Under the pieces are notes generated by a model. It saw nothing but the letters and a program-made list of their open reading frames with translations. It was not told where the DNA came from and did not search any database. From positions 1-39,447 of the forward strand of contig JANQIO010000144.1 of assembly GCA_028282105.1 (NCBI GenBank): a DNA stretch of 39,447 bases, given 5' to 3'. The translations under genes were made by a program, and so were the position numbers. Shown here in pieces: positions 8,675-16,268 of this stretch. The stretch's first letter is position 1, and the number at the start of each line of letters is the position of its first letter. The stretch comes from Halieaceae bacterium (GTDB lineage Bacteria; Pseudomonadota; Gammaproteobacteria; Pseudomonadales; Halieaceae).

Positions 8675-9718
8675 ATGCCGGACGCGAACAAGAAGTACAG
8701 AGGCGGCGACGCCCAAAGCCGATCGATTCGGGTCGCTGCGGCACTTTACCCGCGCGCCCTCGCCACCAGTATCTCCCTGCCCATGGACGTGTTGCTGGCC
8801 GCAGGTCACGCCGCCGGCGCCCAGGCCCGGGGGCACAATCCTCTGCAGTTTGAGCTCGCCGCCGAACACCCGGGGCCGGTGGCAGTAGCCGGCGGACTGC
8901 AAATCCTCCCGGATATCAGCTTTGACGACATCAACCCCTGCGACATGCTGTTGCTGCCGGGGTTGTGGCGCAACCCGAGGCCGGCGGTAAGCCAGGCCGG
9001 CGCGCTGCTGCGGCTGTTGCCGGAGCTCCATGCCCAGGGCACGGTGATCTGCTCGGTGGGCACCGGTAGCTGTTTTCTGGCCGAGGCCGGCCTGCTGGAC
9101 AACCGCGCCGCCACCACCCATTGGCACTATTTTGAAGAGTTTTCCCAGCGCTACCCGGCGGTGCAACTGAAACGGCGCCACCTTATCACCCAGAGCGGCT
9201 CGATTTACTGCGCCGGCAGCGTCAACTCCGTGGCGGACCTGATGATTCACCTGGTCGAGGACTGGTTCGGCCAGCGCATTGCCCGCCAGGTCGAGAGCCA
9301 GTTTTCACCGGAGATCCGCCGCCCCTTCAGGGCCCATGCCTTCCAGTCACAGGATGACAGCGCCCACCACGATGAACTGGTGCTGGCCGCCCAGGAACGA
9401 CTGCAGGAACAGCTCCACCAGCCGCCTTCCCTGGCCGAGCTGGCCCATGACCTGCGCTGCAGCGCGCGCACCCTGACCCGTCGCTTCAACGCCGCCATCG
9501 GCCAGACACCCTCTGCCTACCTGCGCAGACAGCGCCTGGCGGAGGCCCGCGAGCTGCTGCGCACCACCAACCTGTCTGTCGGCGAAGTGGCCTACCGGGT
9601 GGGTCTCCACGATGTCAGCTACTTCACCGCGCTGTTTCAGAAGCACGAGGGGATGACGCCGGGCCGCTACCGCAGAAGTGTGCGTGGCAAGCTGTTCAGC
9701 CCGGTCCACAGCGCATAA
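8675..9718 (+). CDS. GlxA-type AraC-family transcriptional regulator
   Basis: About 347 residues with two domains. The first (about 15-200) is a DJ-1/PfpI-like fold with the GlxA signature VICSVGTGSCFLAEAGLLD followed by TTHWHYFEEF. The second (about 235-340) is an AraC helix-turn-helix pair, with LAELAHDLRCSARTLTRRF and SVGEVAYRVGLHDVSYFTALFQKHEGMTPGRYR. Such regulators usually sense a small molecule through the first domain. I use the ATG at 8675; a TTG at 8660 would add five residues, and neither has a good Shine-Dalgarno sequence. It is divergent from fabY with about 90 bases between, and upstream of the thiolase on the same strand, so either could be its target. Confidence 0.88.
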   Translation: MPDANKKYRGGDAQSRSIRVAAALYPRALATSISLPMDVLLAAGHAAGAQARGHNPLQFELAAEHPGPVAVAGGLQILPDISFDDINPCDMLLLPGLWRNPRPAVSQAGALLRLLPELHAQGTVICSVGTGSCFLAEAGLLDNRAATTHWHYFEEFSQRYPAVQLKRRHLITQSGSIYCAGSVNSVADLMIHLVEDWFGQRIARQVESQFSPEIRRPFRAHAFQSQDDSAHHDELVLAAQERLQEQLHQPPSLAELAHDLRCSARTLTRRFNAAIGQTPSAYLRRQRLAEARELLRTTNLSVGEVAYRVGLHDVSYFTALFQKHEGMTPGRYRRSVRGKLFSPVHSA

Positions 9719-9737
9719 CCAGGCGCTGTCAGCCGCA

Positions 9738-9765
9738 TTGAAATTGGCAAGCTTGCCCCTATATC
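9738..9765 (+). promoter_or_regulatory. Predicted promoter with palindromic operator
   Basis: TTGAAA (9738-9743) and TATATC (9760-9765) are 16 bases apart, a plausible sigma-70 pair ahead of the thiolase gene. The spacer contains a perfect 12-base palindrome, GGCAAGCTTGCC (9746-9757), in a position where a bound repressor would block RNA polymerase. The regulator is unknown. Confidence 0.45.
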
Positions 9766-9838
9766 ACTGATGTTGTGCGCGTCAGGCCCCTGTGGCTAAA
9801 TGGGCGCCCTCTTCAACCCCCTTGACCATGGAAACCTT

Positions 9839-11020
9839 ATGAGCGAGCAATCAGTAGTGATCGTAGCCGGGGCGCGCACCCCGATGGGCGGCCTGCAGGG
9901 CGAGTTGGCGGAGGTGTCCGCGCCGGAGCTGGGCGCCACGGCGATTGCCGCCGCGGTAGAGCGCAGCGGACTGGACCCCGCTGACATTGATGAAGTGTTC
10001 ATGGGCTGTGTGCTGCCCGCCGGCCTCGGCCAGGCTCCGGCGCGTCAGGCGGCGATCGGCGCCGGCATCCCGGTATCCACGGGTGCAGTGACCGTGAACA
10101 AGATGTGCGCCTCGGCCATGCAGGCCACCATCAGCGGCCACGACAGTATCCTGGCCGGCACCAACAAGGTGGTGGTCACCGGCGGCATGGAGAGTATGAG
10201 CAATGCCCCTCACCTGATTCCCAACGCCCGCGGTGGCGTGCGCACCGGCCACAAGACCATCATGGACCACATGTTCCTGGACGGCCTCGAAGACGCCTAT
10301 ACCGGTCGCGCCATGGGCTCCTTCGCCCAGGAGACCGCTGACAAGTACGGCCTGACCCGTGAGCAGATGGATGCCTTTGCCGTCGAGTCCCTGACGCGCG
10401 CACAAAAGGCTATCGATGCAGGCAAACTGACGGCGGAAACCGCGCCGGTCACAGTAAAGACCCGCGCCGGTGAAACCGTGATTACTGACGACGAGCAGCC
10501 CCACAAGGCCAATCTCGACAAGATTCCCCAACTGCGGCCTGCCTTTGCGAAGGACGGCACCATCACCGCCGCCAATGCCAGCTCCATCTCCGACGGTGGC
10601 AGCGCCCTGGTGCTGATGGCAGAAAGCGAAGCCGAAGCCCGTGGCATCAAGGCGCTGGCCCGCATCGTCGCCCACAGCCGCCACTCCCAGGAGCCCAGTG
10701 AGTTCACCATCGCCCCGATTGGCGCTATCAGCAAAGTGCTGGAGAAAACCGGCTGGGATAAGGACGAGGTGGACCTGTACGAAATCAACGAGGCCTTTGC
10801 CATGGTGACCATGCTCGCTATGCAGGAGATCGGCCTGGACCCTGAGAAGGTGAACGTGCACGGCGGCGCCTGCGCCCAGGGCCACCCGATTGGCTCTACC
10901 GGAGCCCGCATCATCGTCAGCCTGATTCACGCCCTCAGGGAGTACGGCAAGAGCAAAGGTGTCGCAGCCCTGTGTATTGGCGGCGGTGAAGCCACCGCAG
11001 TCGCCGTCGAGCTGCTGTAA
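9839..11020 (+). CDS. Acetyl-CoA acetyltransferase (thiolase)
   Basis: 393 residues, the standard length of tetrameric thiolases. All catalytic residues are present: nucleophile C90 in VNKMCASAM, H349 in GACAQGHPIGSTGAR and C379 in ALCIGGGEA, plus NEAFA. It interconverts two acetyl-CoA with acetoacetyl-CoA, or cleaves 3-ketoacyl-CoA. The ATG at 9839 gives the family N-terminus (MSEQSVVIVAGARTPMG); a frame start at 9800 would add 13 unusual residues. It ends five bases before ribBX, so the two are probably co-transcribed from the promoter at 9738. Whether the role is biosynthetic or degradative cannot be read from the sequence. Confidence 0.93.
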   Translation: MSEQSVVIVAGARTPMGGLQGELAEVSAPELGATAIAAAVERSGLDPADIDEVFMGCVLPAGLGQAPARQAAIGAGIPVSTGAVTVNKMCASAMQATISGHDSILAGTNKVVVTGGMESMSNAPHLIPNARGGVRTGHKTIMDHMFLDGLEDAYTGRAMGSFAQETADKYGLTREQMDAFAVESLTRAQKAIDAGKLTAETAPVTVKTRAGETVITDDEQPHKANLDKIPQLRPAFAKDGTITAANASSISDGGSALVLMAESEAEARGIKALARIVAHSRHSQEPSEFTIAPIGAISKVLEKTGWDKDEVDLYEINEAFAMVTMLAMQEIGLDPEKVNVHGGACAQGHPIGSTGARIIVSLIHALREYGKSKGVAALCIGGGEATAVAVELL

Positions 11021-11025
11021 AGTCC

Positions 11026-12141
11026 ATGGCTTTAAGCAGCGTCGCGGAACTGGTCGATGATATCCGCAAGGGCAAGATGGTCATCCTTATGGATGACGAG
11101 GACCGGGAAAACGAAGGTGACCTGATCATCGCCGCTGAGGCGGTGACTGCAGAGACCATCACCTTTTACTCCAGCGAGGCCTGTGGCCTGATCTGCCTCA
11201 CCATTACCGAGGAGCAGGCCCAGCGCCTGAACCTGCCGCTGATGGTGCGTCACAACCGCTCGCAGCACGAAACCAATTTCACGGTATCCATCGATGCCGC
11301 CAACCGGGTAGGGCCCGGCATCAGCTCTGCCCAGCGCGCCGAGACCGTACGCGCCGCCACTGCCACAGACGCCAAACCCGACGATATTGAACAGCCAGGG
11401 CATATCTTCCCCCTGGTCGCCAAGCCCGGCGGCGTGCTGCGCCGTGCCGGTCACACGGAAGCGGGCACCGACCTGGCGCGGATGGCGGGCTTTGCCCCTG
11501 CGTCGCTGATTGTCGAGATCATGAACGAAGACGGCACTATGGCCCGGCGACCCGAGCTGGAGGCCTTTGCCGAAAAGCACGACCTCAAGATCGGCACCAT
11601 CGCCGACCTGATTGCCTACCGCGCCCTGCACGAACAGTCGGTGGAACTCAAGGACAGCAAGCCGATTACCACCGAGTTCGGCGACTTTACCCTGCACACC
11701 TTCCTGGACCTGATAGACGACCGACTGCACTACGCCCTGGTCATGGGTGATATCGACGAATCCGAGCCGGTGATGGTGCGGGTACAAACGCTCAACACCC
11801 TGCGGGACGTGCTCGGCACCCAGCTTCCCGGCGGTGAAACCGGCTGGAGTTACCGACGCGCGCTGCAGCGGGTGGCTGCCGAAGGCAAGGGGGTCATCGT
11901 GCTGATCGCCCAGGATGAATCCACCGAGCAATTGCTGAACGATGTGCAGCAGTTCCCCGACCTGCCCGTCACCACATCCACGGCAGGTGAAGACGGACAC
12001 CGGGTCTATCGCCTGATTGGCACCGGCGGCCAGATCCTGCGCCAGGTTGGCGTCTGCAAGATGCGCCTGCTGTCGGCGCCAATCCACTTCAACGCCATCT
12101 CCGGTTTCAACCTCGAGGTGACGGAGTTCGTCGAGACCTGA
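11026..12141 (+). CDS. ribBX: DHBP synthase with degenerate cyclohydrolase domain (RibBX)
   Basis: 371 residues. The N-terminal 3,4-dihydroxy-2-butanone-4-phosphate synthase domain (about 1-205) is intact: DDEDRENEGD at 23-32 and RRAGHTEA at 139-146, so it should make the four-carbon riboflavin precursor from ribulose 5-phosphate. The C-terminal part (about 206-371) has the GTP cyclohydrolase II outline but lacks its zinc cysteines: the region that should read like HSECLTGD...CDC is VRVQTLNTLRDVLGTQ here, and the RQEGRG-like motif is also gone. This matches the RibBX class described in proteobacteria, where a separate RibA supplies cyclohydrolase activity. It sits five bases after the thiolase stop. 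Confidence 0.9.
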   Translation: MALSSVAELVDDIRKGKMVILMDDEDRENEGDLIIAAEAVTAETITFYSSEACGLICLTITEEQAQRLNLPLMVRHNRSQHETNFTVSIDAANRVGPGISSAQRAETVRAATATDAKPDDIEQPGHIFPLVAKPGGVLRRAGHTEAGTDLARMAGFAPASLIVEIMNEDGTMARRPELEAFAEKHDLKIGTIADLIAYRALHEQSVELKDSKPITTEFGDFTLHTFLDLIDDRLHYALVMGDIDESEPVMVRVQTLNTLRDVLGTQLPGGETGWSYRRALQRVAAEGKGVIVLIAQDESTEQLLNDVQQFPDLPVTTSTAGEDGHRVYRLIGTGGQILRQVGVCKMRLLSAPIHFNAISGFNLEVTEFVET

Positions 12142-12147
12142 AAGGCT

Positions 12148-12516
12148 TTAGCCCATCACATAGGCATTGAGCTTGTTGCCGTCCAGGTCGCGAAAATAGC
12201 CCGCATAGAAGCCCTCACCGCGAGGCCCGGCCGGGCCTTCGTCCGTGGCGCCGAGTTCGATGGCCTTGGCGTAGAAGGCATCTACCGCTGCCGGCGACTC
12301 CAGCCGCAGCGCTACCATCATGCCGTTGCCAACCGTGGCCGGATTGCCATCGAAGGGTTGGGTGACTGAGATACAGGGCTCGGCCAGCGACTCCCCCCAG
12401 CCGACAAAATTCTCCGCTTCCAGCACACGCGCGCAGCCAATAGTGGCCAGTAGTTCATCGTAGAACGCACAGGCGCGCTCCAGATCATTGGTGCCCATGG
12501 TGACGTAACCAATCAT
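12148..12516 (-). CDS. VOC-family protein (glyoxalase-like)
   Basis: 122 residues with the vicinal-oxygen-chelate fold: MIGYVTMGTNDLERACAFYDELL at the start and GYFRDLDGNKLNAYVMG at the end. Two beta-alpha-beta-beta-beta modules per chain are expected, and the protein probably dimerises. Relatives include glyoxalase I, dioxygenases and antibiotic-binding proteins; the function here is not identifiable. GGGAGAG lies eight bases before the ATG at 12516. Its stop is six bases from the convergent ribBX stop. The second VOC protein at 20459 shares the overall pattern, including the AxxLGGT/GATDEGxxGPR region. Confidence 0.85.
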   Translation of the reverse strand: MIGYVTMGTNDLERACAFYDELLATIGCARVLEAENFVGWGESLAEPCISVTQPFDGNPATVGNGMMVALRLESPAAVDAFYAKAIELGATDEGPAGPRGEGFYAGYFRDLDGNKLNAYVMG

Positions 12517-12561
12517 GAGTAAACTCTCCCGCGTAAAAGACGCTTAAAGACTATCGGCTGA

Positions 12562-15500
12562 TTATTGCGACTGTGCGCTGTCCAGCTCATCCAGCAATAC
12601 CTCCACAGCGCGCTTTAGCTGCACATCCTCACCGGCGACGATGCCCTCCGGATGGGCGTAGACCAGCACATCTGGTTGCGTGGTCTTGCGCTCCAGGTAG
12701 TCACCGTCCGGGTCCAGTATCCCAAGCCGCGGCGTGCCCGCCACAATATCGCCGGAAGGCAGCCGCTCCCAGCCCGCGTAGGTACAAGTGCCTGTCACTG
12801 GCGTGCCCACCAGGGTACTGATGCCGAGGTTTTTCCAGGCCGCCACAAAACAGTGGCCATCCGAATAGGCGCCCTCGTTGGTGAGGGCGATAGACGGTTT
12901 CACCCATTCGGTGAGCGGCTCGCCCTGAGCCGGCCGGCCGTTGGGCACGTTGGTCATGTATTGGGTGCCGGAAAACAGCTGCACCAGCCAGTCCACCAGG
13001 TCGCCGCCGTTATTGTCGCGCACATCGATAACAATCCCTTCCCGGCTGAAGTTGCGCCCAAAAGTATCGCCGTAAACCCGCCGGTAGGTGTCGTCTGACA
13101 TCTCCGGCAGATAGACGTAGCCAAGCCGGCCATTGGATAACTCCTCGACCAGGGCGTGACGGCTTTCAATCCACTGTTCCAGCAGCCATTCCGCTTCTTC
13201 GTCCCGGCTCACCGGCCGCAGCACGACGTCGAATTCGCCCCTGCGATCTGCCAGGGTCAGGCGGGTAGGCTGCCCGACCGCGTTGTTGAGCAAGGCAAAG
13301 TAGTTGACGCCCTCCCCCAGGCGCTGATCGTTGACGGCCAGGATGCGATGGCCAGCGCGAACGCGATCACTGGCTTCGGCCAGCGGCCCCTGGGTGAGAA
13401 CCTGAGCGATGCGAATACCGGGTCCCTTGTCAGCAAGATCGAGAATCGCGCCGATCGCAGCCGTCGAATCCCCGGGGGCCGGGCGATAGCGCCCCGCTGC
13501 GTGGGAGACGTTCAATTCACCGACCAGCTCGTCGGCCAGTTCGGCAAAGTCGCGATTGTTGCTGACGGCCGGCAGTTTCGCCGCATAGGCCGCGTACATG
13601 TCGTCCCAGCGCGCTTCGGCCAGCACCTCTGGCAGGTAAATCCTGTCACGCGTGGTTTGCCAGATATGATGCAGCATGGCCTCTCGCTCGGCGCCGGCAT
13701 CCACATCCACCGTGGCCAGCAGCGGCACCGTGTCCGCCGCGGGGTCGTCGGCTTCAAGATCAATGCTCATGAGGCTGCCGTCAGCCAGGACGATGGCGGC
13801 ACTGTCGTCCTCGACCAGGGCCAGCGAGGCGCTGTCTGCGCCAATGCTGGCCACGCGCGATGTTTCCTCCGCGCGAAAATCGTGAGACCAGAGGTCGTAA
13901 CCCTCCTCAAACGCGCTGAGGTAGTACAGCACCGAGCCATCGGCATTGAGGGCGAAATCGGCGAGGTCGGACGAGTGGATCGTCAGGCGGGCCTGCCGTT
14001 CTGCGGCTCGCTCCAGGTCGATTACCACCGGCTCCGGCTCGCTCTCCTCGTCGTCATCATCGTCCTCGTCAGCAGACTCCTCCAGGGCGAGGTCTTCTTC
14101 CGTGCGGCGGAAGGCGTCCCAGGCATCCTGGTTCAGGAACTGGGCGTAGACGTCGTACTGGGTGCCGTGCCCGCCGTGTTCGCGCAGACCAAAACGCCCG
14201 GTCACCCAGCTGAGCAGTCCCCCACTGGCATGCCAGTCCGGCGCCGCATCGGTGTAGCCTGAACGCGTGAGCTGCACCGGCGCCGCGGAGCCGTCTGCCG
14301 GCACTACCGCGATGTCCGGGAAAAACAGCCGACCATTGACTTGCACGCTCACCGCCAGCCAGCGGCTGTCGGGAGACCAGCTAAAGCCAACATCGTTGTT
14401 TCCGGACGAGTAGTTCAGGTCGCCGTCCGCCACCGTGACCGAGCGCTTGCGGCGGCGCTCAAACACCCGGACTTCCCGCCAGTCCGACAGGTAGGCAATG
14501 TGATCACCATCGGGCGAGGGAGCCGGGTGCGTTACCGCCACCCGGGGCTTGCCAGGCCGCTGGCTCGTGTCACCCTGTAGCAGACGCCGCTCGGCGACAC
14601 GAGTCGCCAGGAAGAAGTGGCTCTCCGTATCGTCTTCCAGCACGCTTTCATAGATACTCCACTGGTCCATGCGCTGCGAGGCATACACCAGGGCCCGGCC
14701 GTCTGCATCGTAGGCCAGGTGGCGCTCTTCCCCCGGGGTGCGGGTAATCTGGCGGGTGGTATCGAACTCCACTGAGGTGGCGAACACGTCACCACGGGCG
14801 ATAAAAGCCACTTCCTTGCCGTCGGGAGACACTACGAATTCGCTGATATCCGCGCCCAGATCGACGCGCTGCGTGGCGGTGACATGCCTCGCTGTCACCA
14901 CAGTGATAGCCACGGGCCTGGCCTGTTCGCCACGCGCGCCAAAATACACCTGGCCGTGCAGGCTGTAGGCAATATCGCCGCGACCGGATACGGACAGGTC
15001 GCGCACCGGGTGCAGCTTGTGAAAAGTGATCTGGCGGGCACTGGTCTCGCCGCCCTCAAACTGCTGGTGCCAGACATTCAGCGTGCCCGAGCGCTCGCTG
15101 ATGAAGTAAAAGCCGTCGCCAGACTCGTCCCAGGCCGGGGTGTGGTCGTTCCAGGCATTGGTGGTGAGCTGATCAAAACGATTTTCCGCAGGCACCATGC
15201 GCCAGACATCCCGGGCGAATGGAGAATCGTCATACTTGCGATGCAGGGTCTCGCGCTTGTCGTCAGCGAACAACAGCGCGTCTCCCGACCGGTTCCAGCG
15301 GGCGTGACGGGCATACAAGGTAGTCAGCTGTGTCGGCGTACCACCGGCGCGAGGCACCTCATAGAGCTCCGGTCTTCTGCGCTGGGGGTCAGCGCTGGCA
15401 TTGAGCGCATCGTGACGAACACTGGTGAACAGTACTCGCTGGCCGTCGGCTGAAAAACCGCTGACCACATCATCGGAATCGTGAAACGTAAGCCGCCGTG

Positions 15501-15810
15501 GCGCGCCGCCCGCCGCAGGCATGACAAACACGTCCAGATTGCCGTGCAGGTCACTGCCAAAGGCGATCCACTGCCCGTCCGGGGACCACACGGGATTGGC
15601 CTCCACCGCATCGGAGCTGGTCATTGGCACTGCGGTACCGCCGCTGCTGGCTACCCGGTAGACATCTCCCAGATGGGTGAAGAGTATGCTCTCGCCATCG
15701 GGAGACACCGCGGTGTCCCGATGCCAACTCTCGCTGTAGGCCAGGCCGGGCGCCAGCAGGCAGGTCAGGCAGAAAGCGCCGGCCAGGCAGCGCTCAGCAA
15801 TGCGTTTCAT
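12562..15810 (-). CDS. Exported tricorn-like S41 peptidase
   Basis: 1082 residues with a signal peptide (about 1-26). The N-terminal half holds TolB/tricorn-like beta-propeller repeats (VSPDGESILFTHLGDVYRV, NPVWSPDGQWIAFGSDLHG and several more). A very acidic linker (about 575-595, with a run of Asp and Glu) follows, then a second propeller region, a PDZ domain (RVRAGHRILAVNDQRLG) and an S41 protease domain. The candidate nucleophile is S983 in NEGAYSDGH. The strand where archaeal tricorn has its catalytic His reads GYVYLPEM, with Tyr in that place. It probably degrades peptides in the periplasm. The ATG at 15810 has AAGGA nine bases upstream; a TTG nine bases further out is less likely. Confidence 0.88.
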   Translation of the reverse strand: MKRIAERCLAGAFCLTCLLAPGLAYSESWHRDTAVSPDGESILFTHLGDVYRVASSGGTAVPMTSSDAVEANPVWSPDGQWIAFGSDLHGNLDVFVMPAAGGAPRRLTFHDSDDVVSGFSADGQRVLFTSVRHDALNASADPQRRRPELYEVPRAGGTPTQLTTLYARHARWNRSGDALLFADDKRETLHRKYDDSPFARDVWRMVPAENRFDQLTTNAWNDHTPAWDESGDGFYFISERSGTLNVWHQQFEGGETSARQITFHKLHPVRDLSVSGRGDIAYSLHGQVYFGARGEQARPVAITVVTARHVTATQRVDLGADISEFVVSPDGKEVAFIARGDVFATSVEFDTTRQITRTPGEERHLAYDADGRALVYASQRMDQWSIYESVLEDDTESHFFLATRVAERRLLQGDTSQRPGKPRVAVTHPAPSPDGDHIAYLSDWREVRVFERRRKRSVTVADGDLNYSSGNNDVGFSWSPDSRWLAVSVQVNGRLFFPDIAVVPADGSAAPVQLTRSGYTDAAPDWHASGGLLSWVTGRFGLREHGGHGTQYDVYAQFLNQDAWDAFRRTEEDLALEESADEDDDDDEESEPEPVVIDLERAAERQARLTIHSSDLADFALNADGSVLYYLSAFEEGYDLWSHDFRAEETSRVASIGADSASLALVEDDSAAIVLADGSLMSIDLEADDPAADTVPLLATVDVDAGAEREAMLHHIWQTTRDRIYLPEVLAEARWDDMYAAYAAKLPAVSNNRDFAELADELVGELNVSHAAGRYRPAPGDSTAAIGAILDLADKGPGIRIAQVLTQGPLAEASDRVRAGHRILAVNDQRLGEGVNYFALLNNAVGQPTRLTLADRRGEFDVVLRPVSRDEEAEWLLEQWIESRHALVEELSNGRLGYVYLPEMSDDTYRRVYGDTFGRNFSREGIVIDVRDNNGGDLVDWLVQLFSGTQYMTNVPNGRPAQGEPLTEWVKPSIALTNEGAYSDGHCFVAAWKNLGISTLVGTPVTGTCTYAGWERLPSGDIVAGTPRLGILDPDGDYLERKTTQPDVLVYAHPEGIVAGEDVQLKRAVEVLLDELDSAQSQ

Positions 15811-15845
15811 TTCGGACAATCCTTGTGAATCAACGGCGATCAGAC

Positions 15846-15875
15846 AGTATAAGTCTGAACGCCCTGATCACCCAA
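15846..15875 (-). promoter_or_regulatory. Predicted promoter of the tricorn-like gene
   Basis: On the minus strand TTGGGT (15875-15870) and TATACT (15851-15846) lie 18 bases apart, 36 bases ahead of the ATG. The -10 box matches the consensus at five of six positions; the -35 box is weaker. A perfect inverted repeat, TCAGAC/GTCTGA with a seven-base spacer (15840-15858), straddles the -10 box and may be an operator. Confidence 0.45.
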
Positions 15876-15911
15876 CGGACTGCGCAAAGGAATCGCAAAC
15901 CCGATTCGAGT

Positions 15912-15985
15912 TGGAGCGGGTGATGGGAATCGAACCCACGTCATCAGCTTGGGAAGCTGAGGTTCTACCATTGAACTACACCCGC
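15912..15985 (-). tRNA. tRNA-Gly (anticodon CCC)
   Basis: A complete 74-base cloverleaf on the minus strand with the 3' CCA encoded. Acceptor stem GCGGGTG pairs with CACCCGC, the D stem is GTTC/GAAC, the anticodon stem is TCAGC/GCTGA around loop TTCCCAA (anticodon CCC, reading GGG), the variable loop has four bases, and the T arm is GTGGG-TTCGATT-CCCAT. It closely resembles E. coli glyU. It lies 36 bases beyond the -35 box of the tricorn-like gene. Confidence 0.96.
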
Positions 15986-16268
15986 GCACTGACAGCTATG
16001 CCCCAGTCTACCGTGTCCAAAAGAGTCCATCCACGACGAGTGGCAAAAGACGAGTGCCTGGCCAGATACCCACATCGCGCGAGGTGGGCATTTTTTGCAA
16101 CTGAACAAGTCCGATTGTTTCGTCGGGGTAAGCTGCTACGGCAGTCACCGGGTGCCCACATCAGTGCGCCACTCGGGACTAACCCTTGATATGGCAGGCC
16201 GCAGTGGGTTAACTAACTCTCGATGCTTAATTCAGATCAAAGCAGCCACTTTTCCGAGAGCGCAGCTG
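15986..16268. other. Intergenic region between tRNA-Gly and the GGDEF gene
   Basis: This stretch should contain the tRNA promoter (minus strand) and the GGDEF gene promoter (plus strand). A weak plus-strand pair, TTGATA at 16186 and TAACTA 18 bases on, could serve the GGDEF gene. A terminator-like hairpin (16069-16096) also lies here. The open frame continues upstream to 16095, but its first codon would be a TTG inside the terminator T-run, so I regard this part as non-coding. Confidence 0.5.
16069..16096 (+). terminator. Orphan intrinsic terminator
   Basis: CCCAC at 16069-16073 pairs with GTGGG at 16084-16088, with the self-complementary TCGCGCGA between them; CA and a run of six T follow. 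This is a good rho-independent terminator for the plus strand, yet no plus-strand gene ends upstream. It may close a short untranslated RNA or be a relic of a lost gene. Confidence 0.6.
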
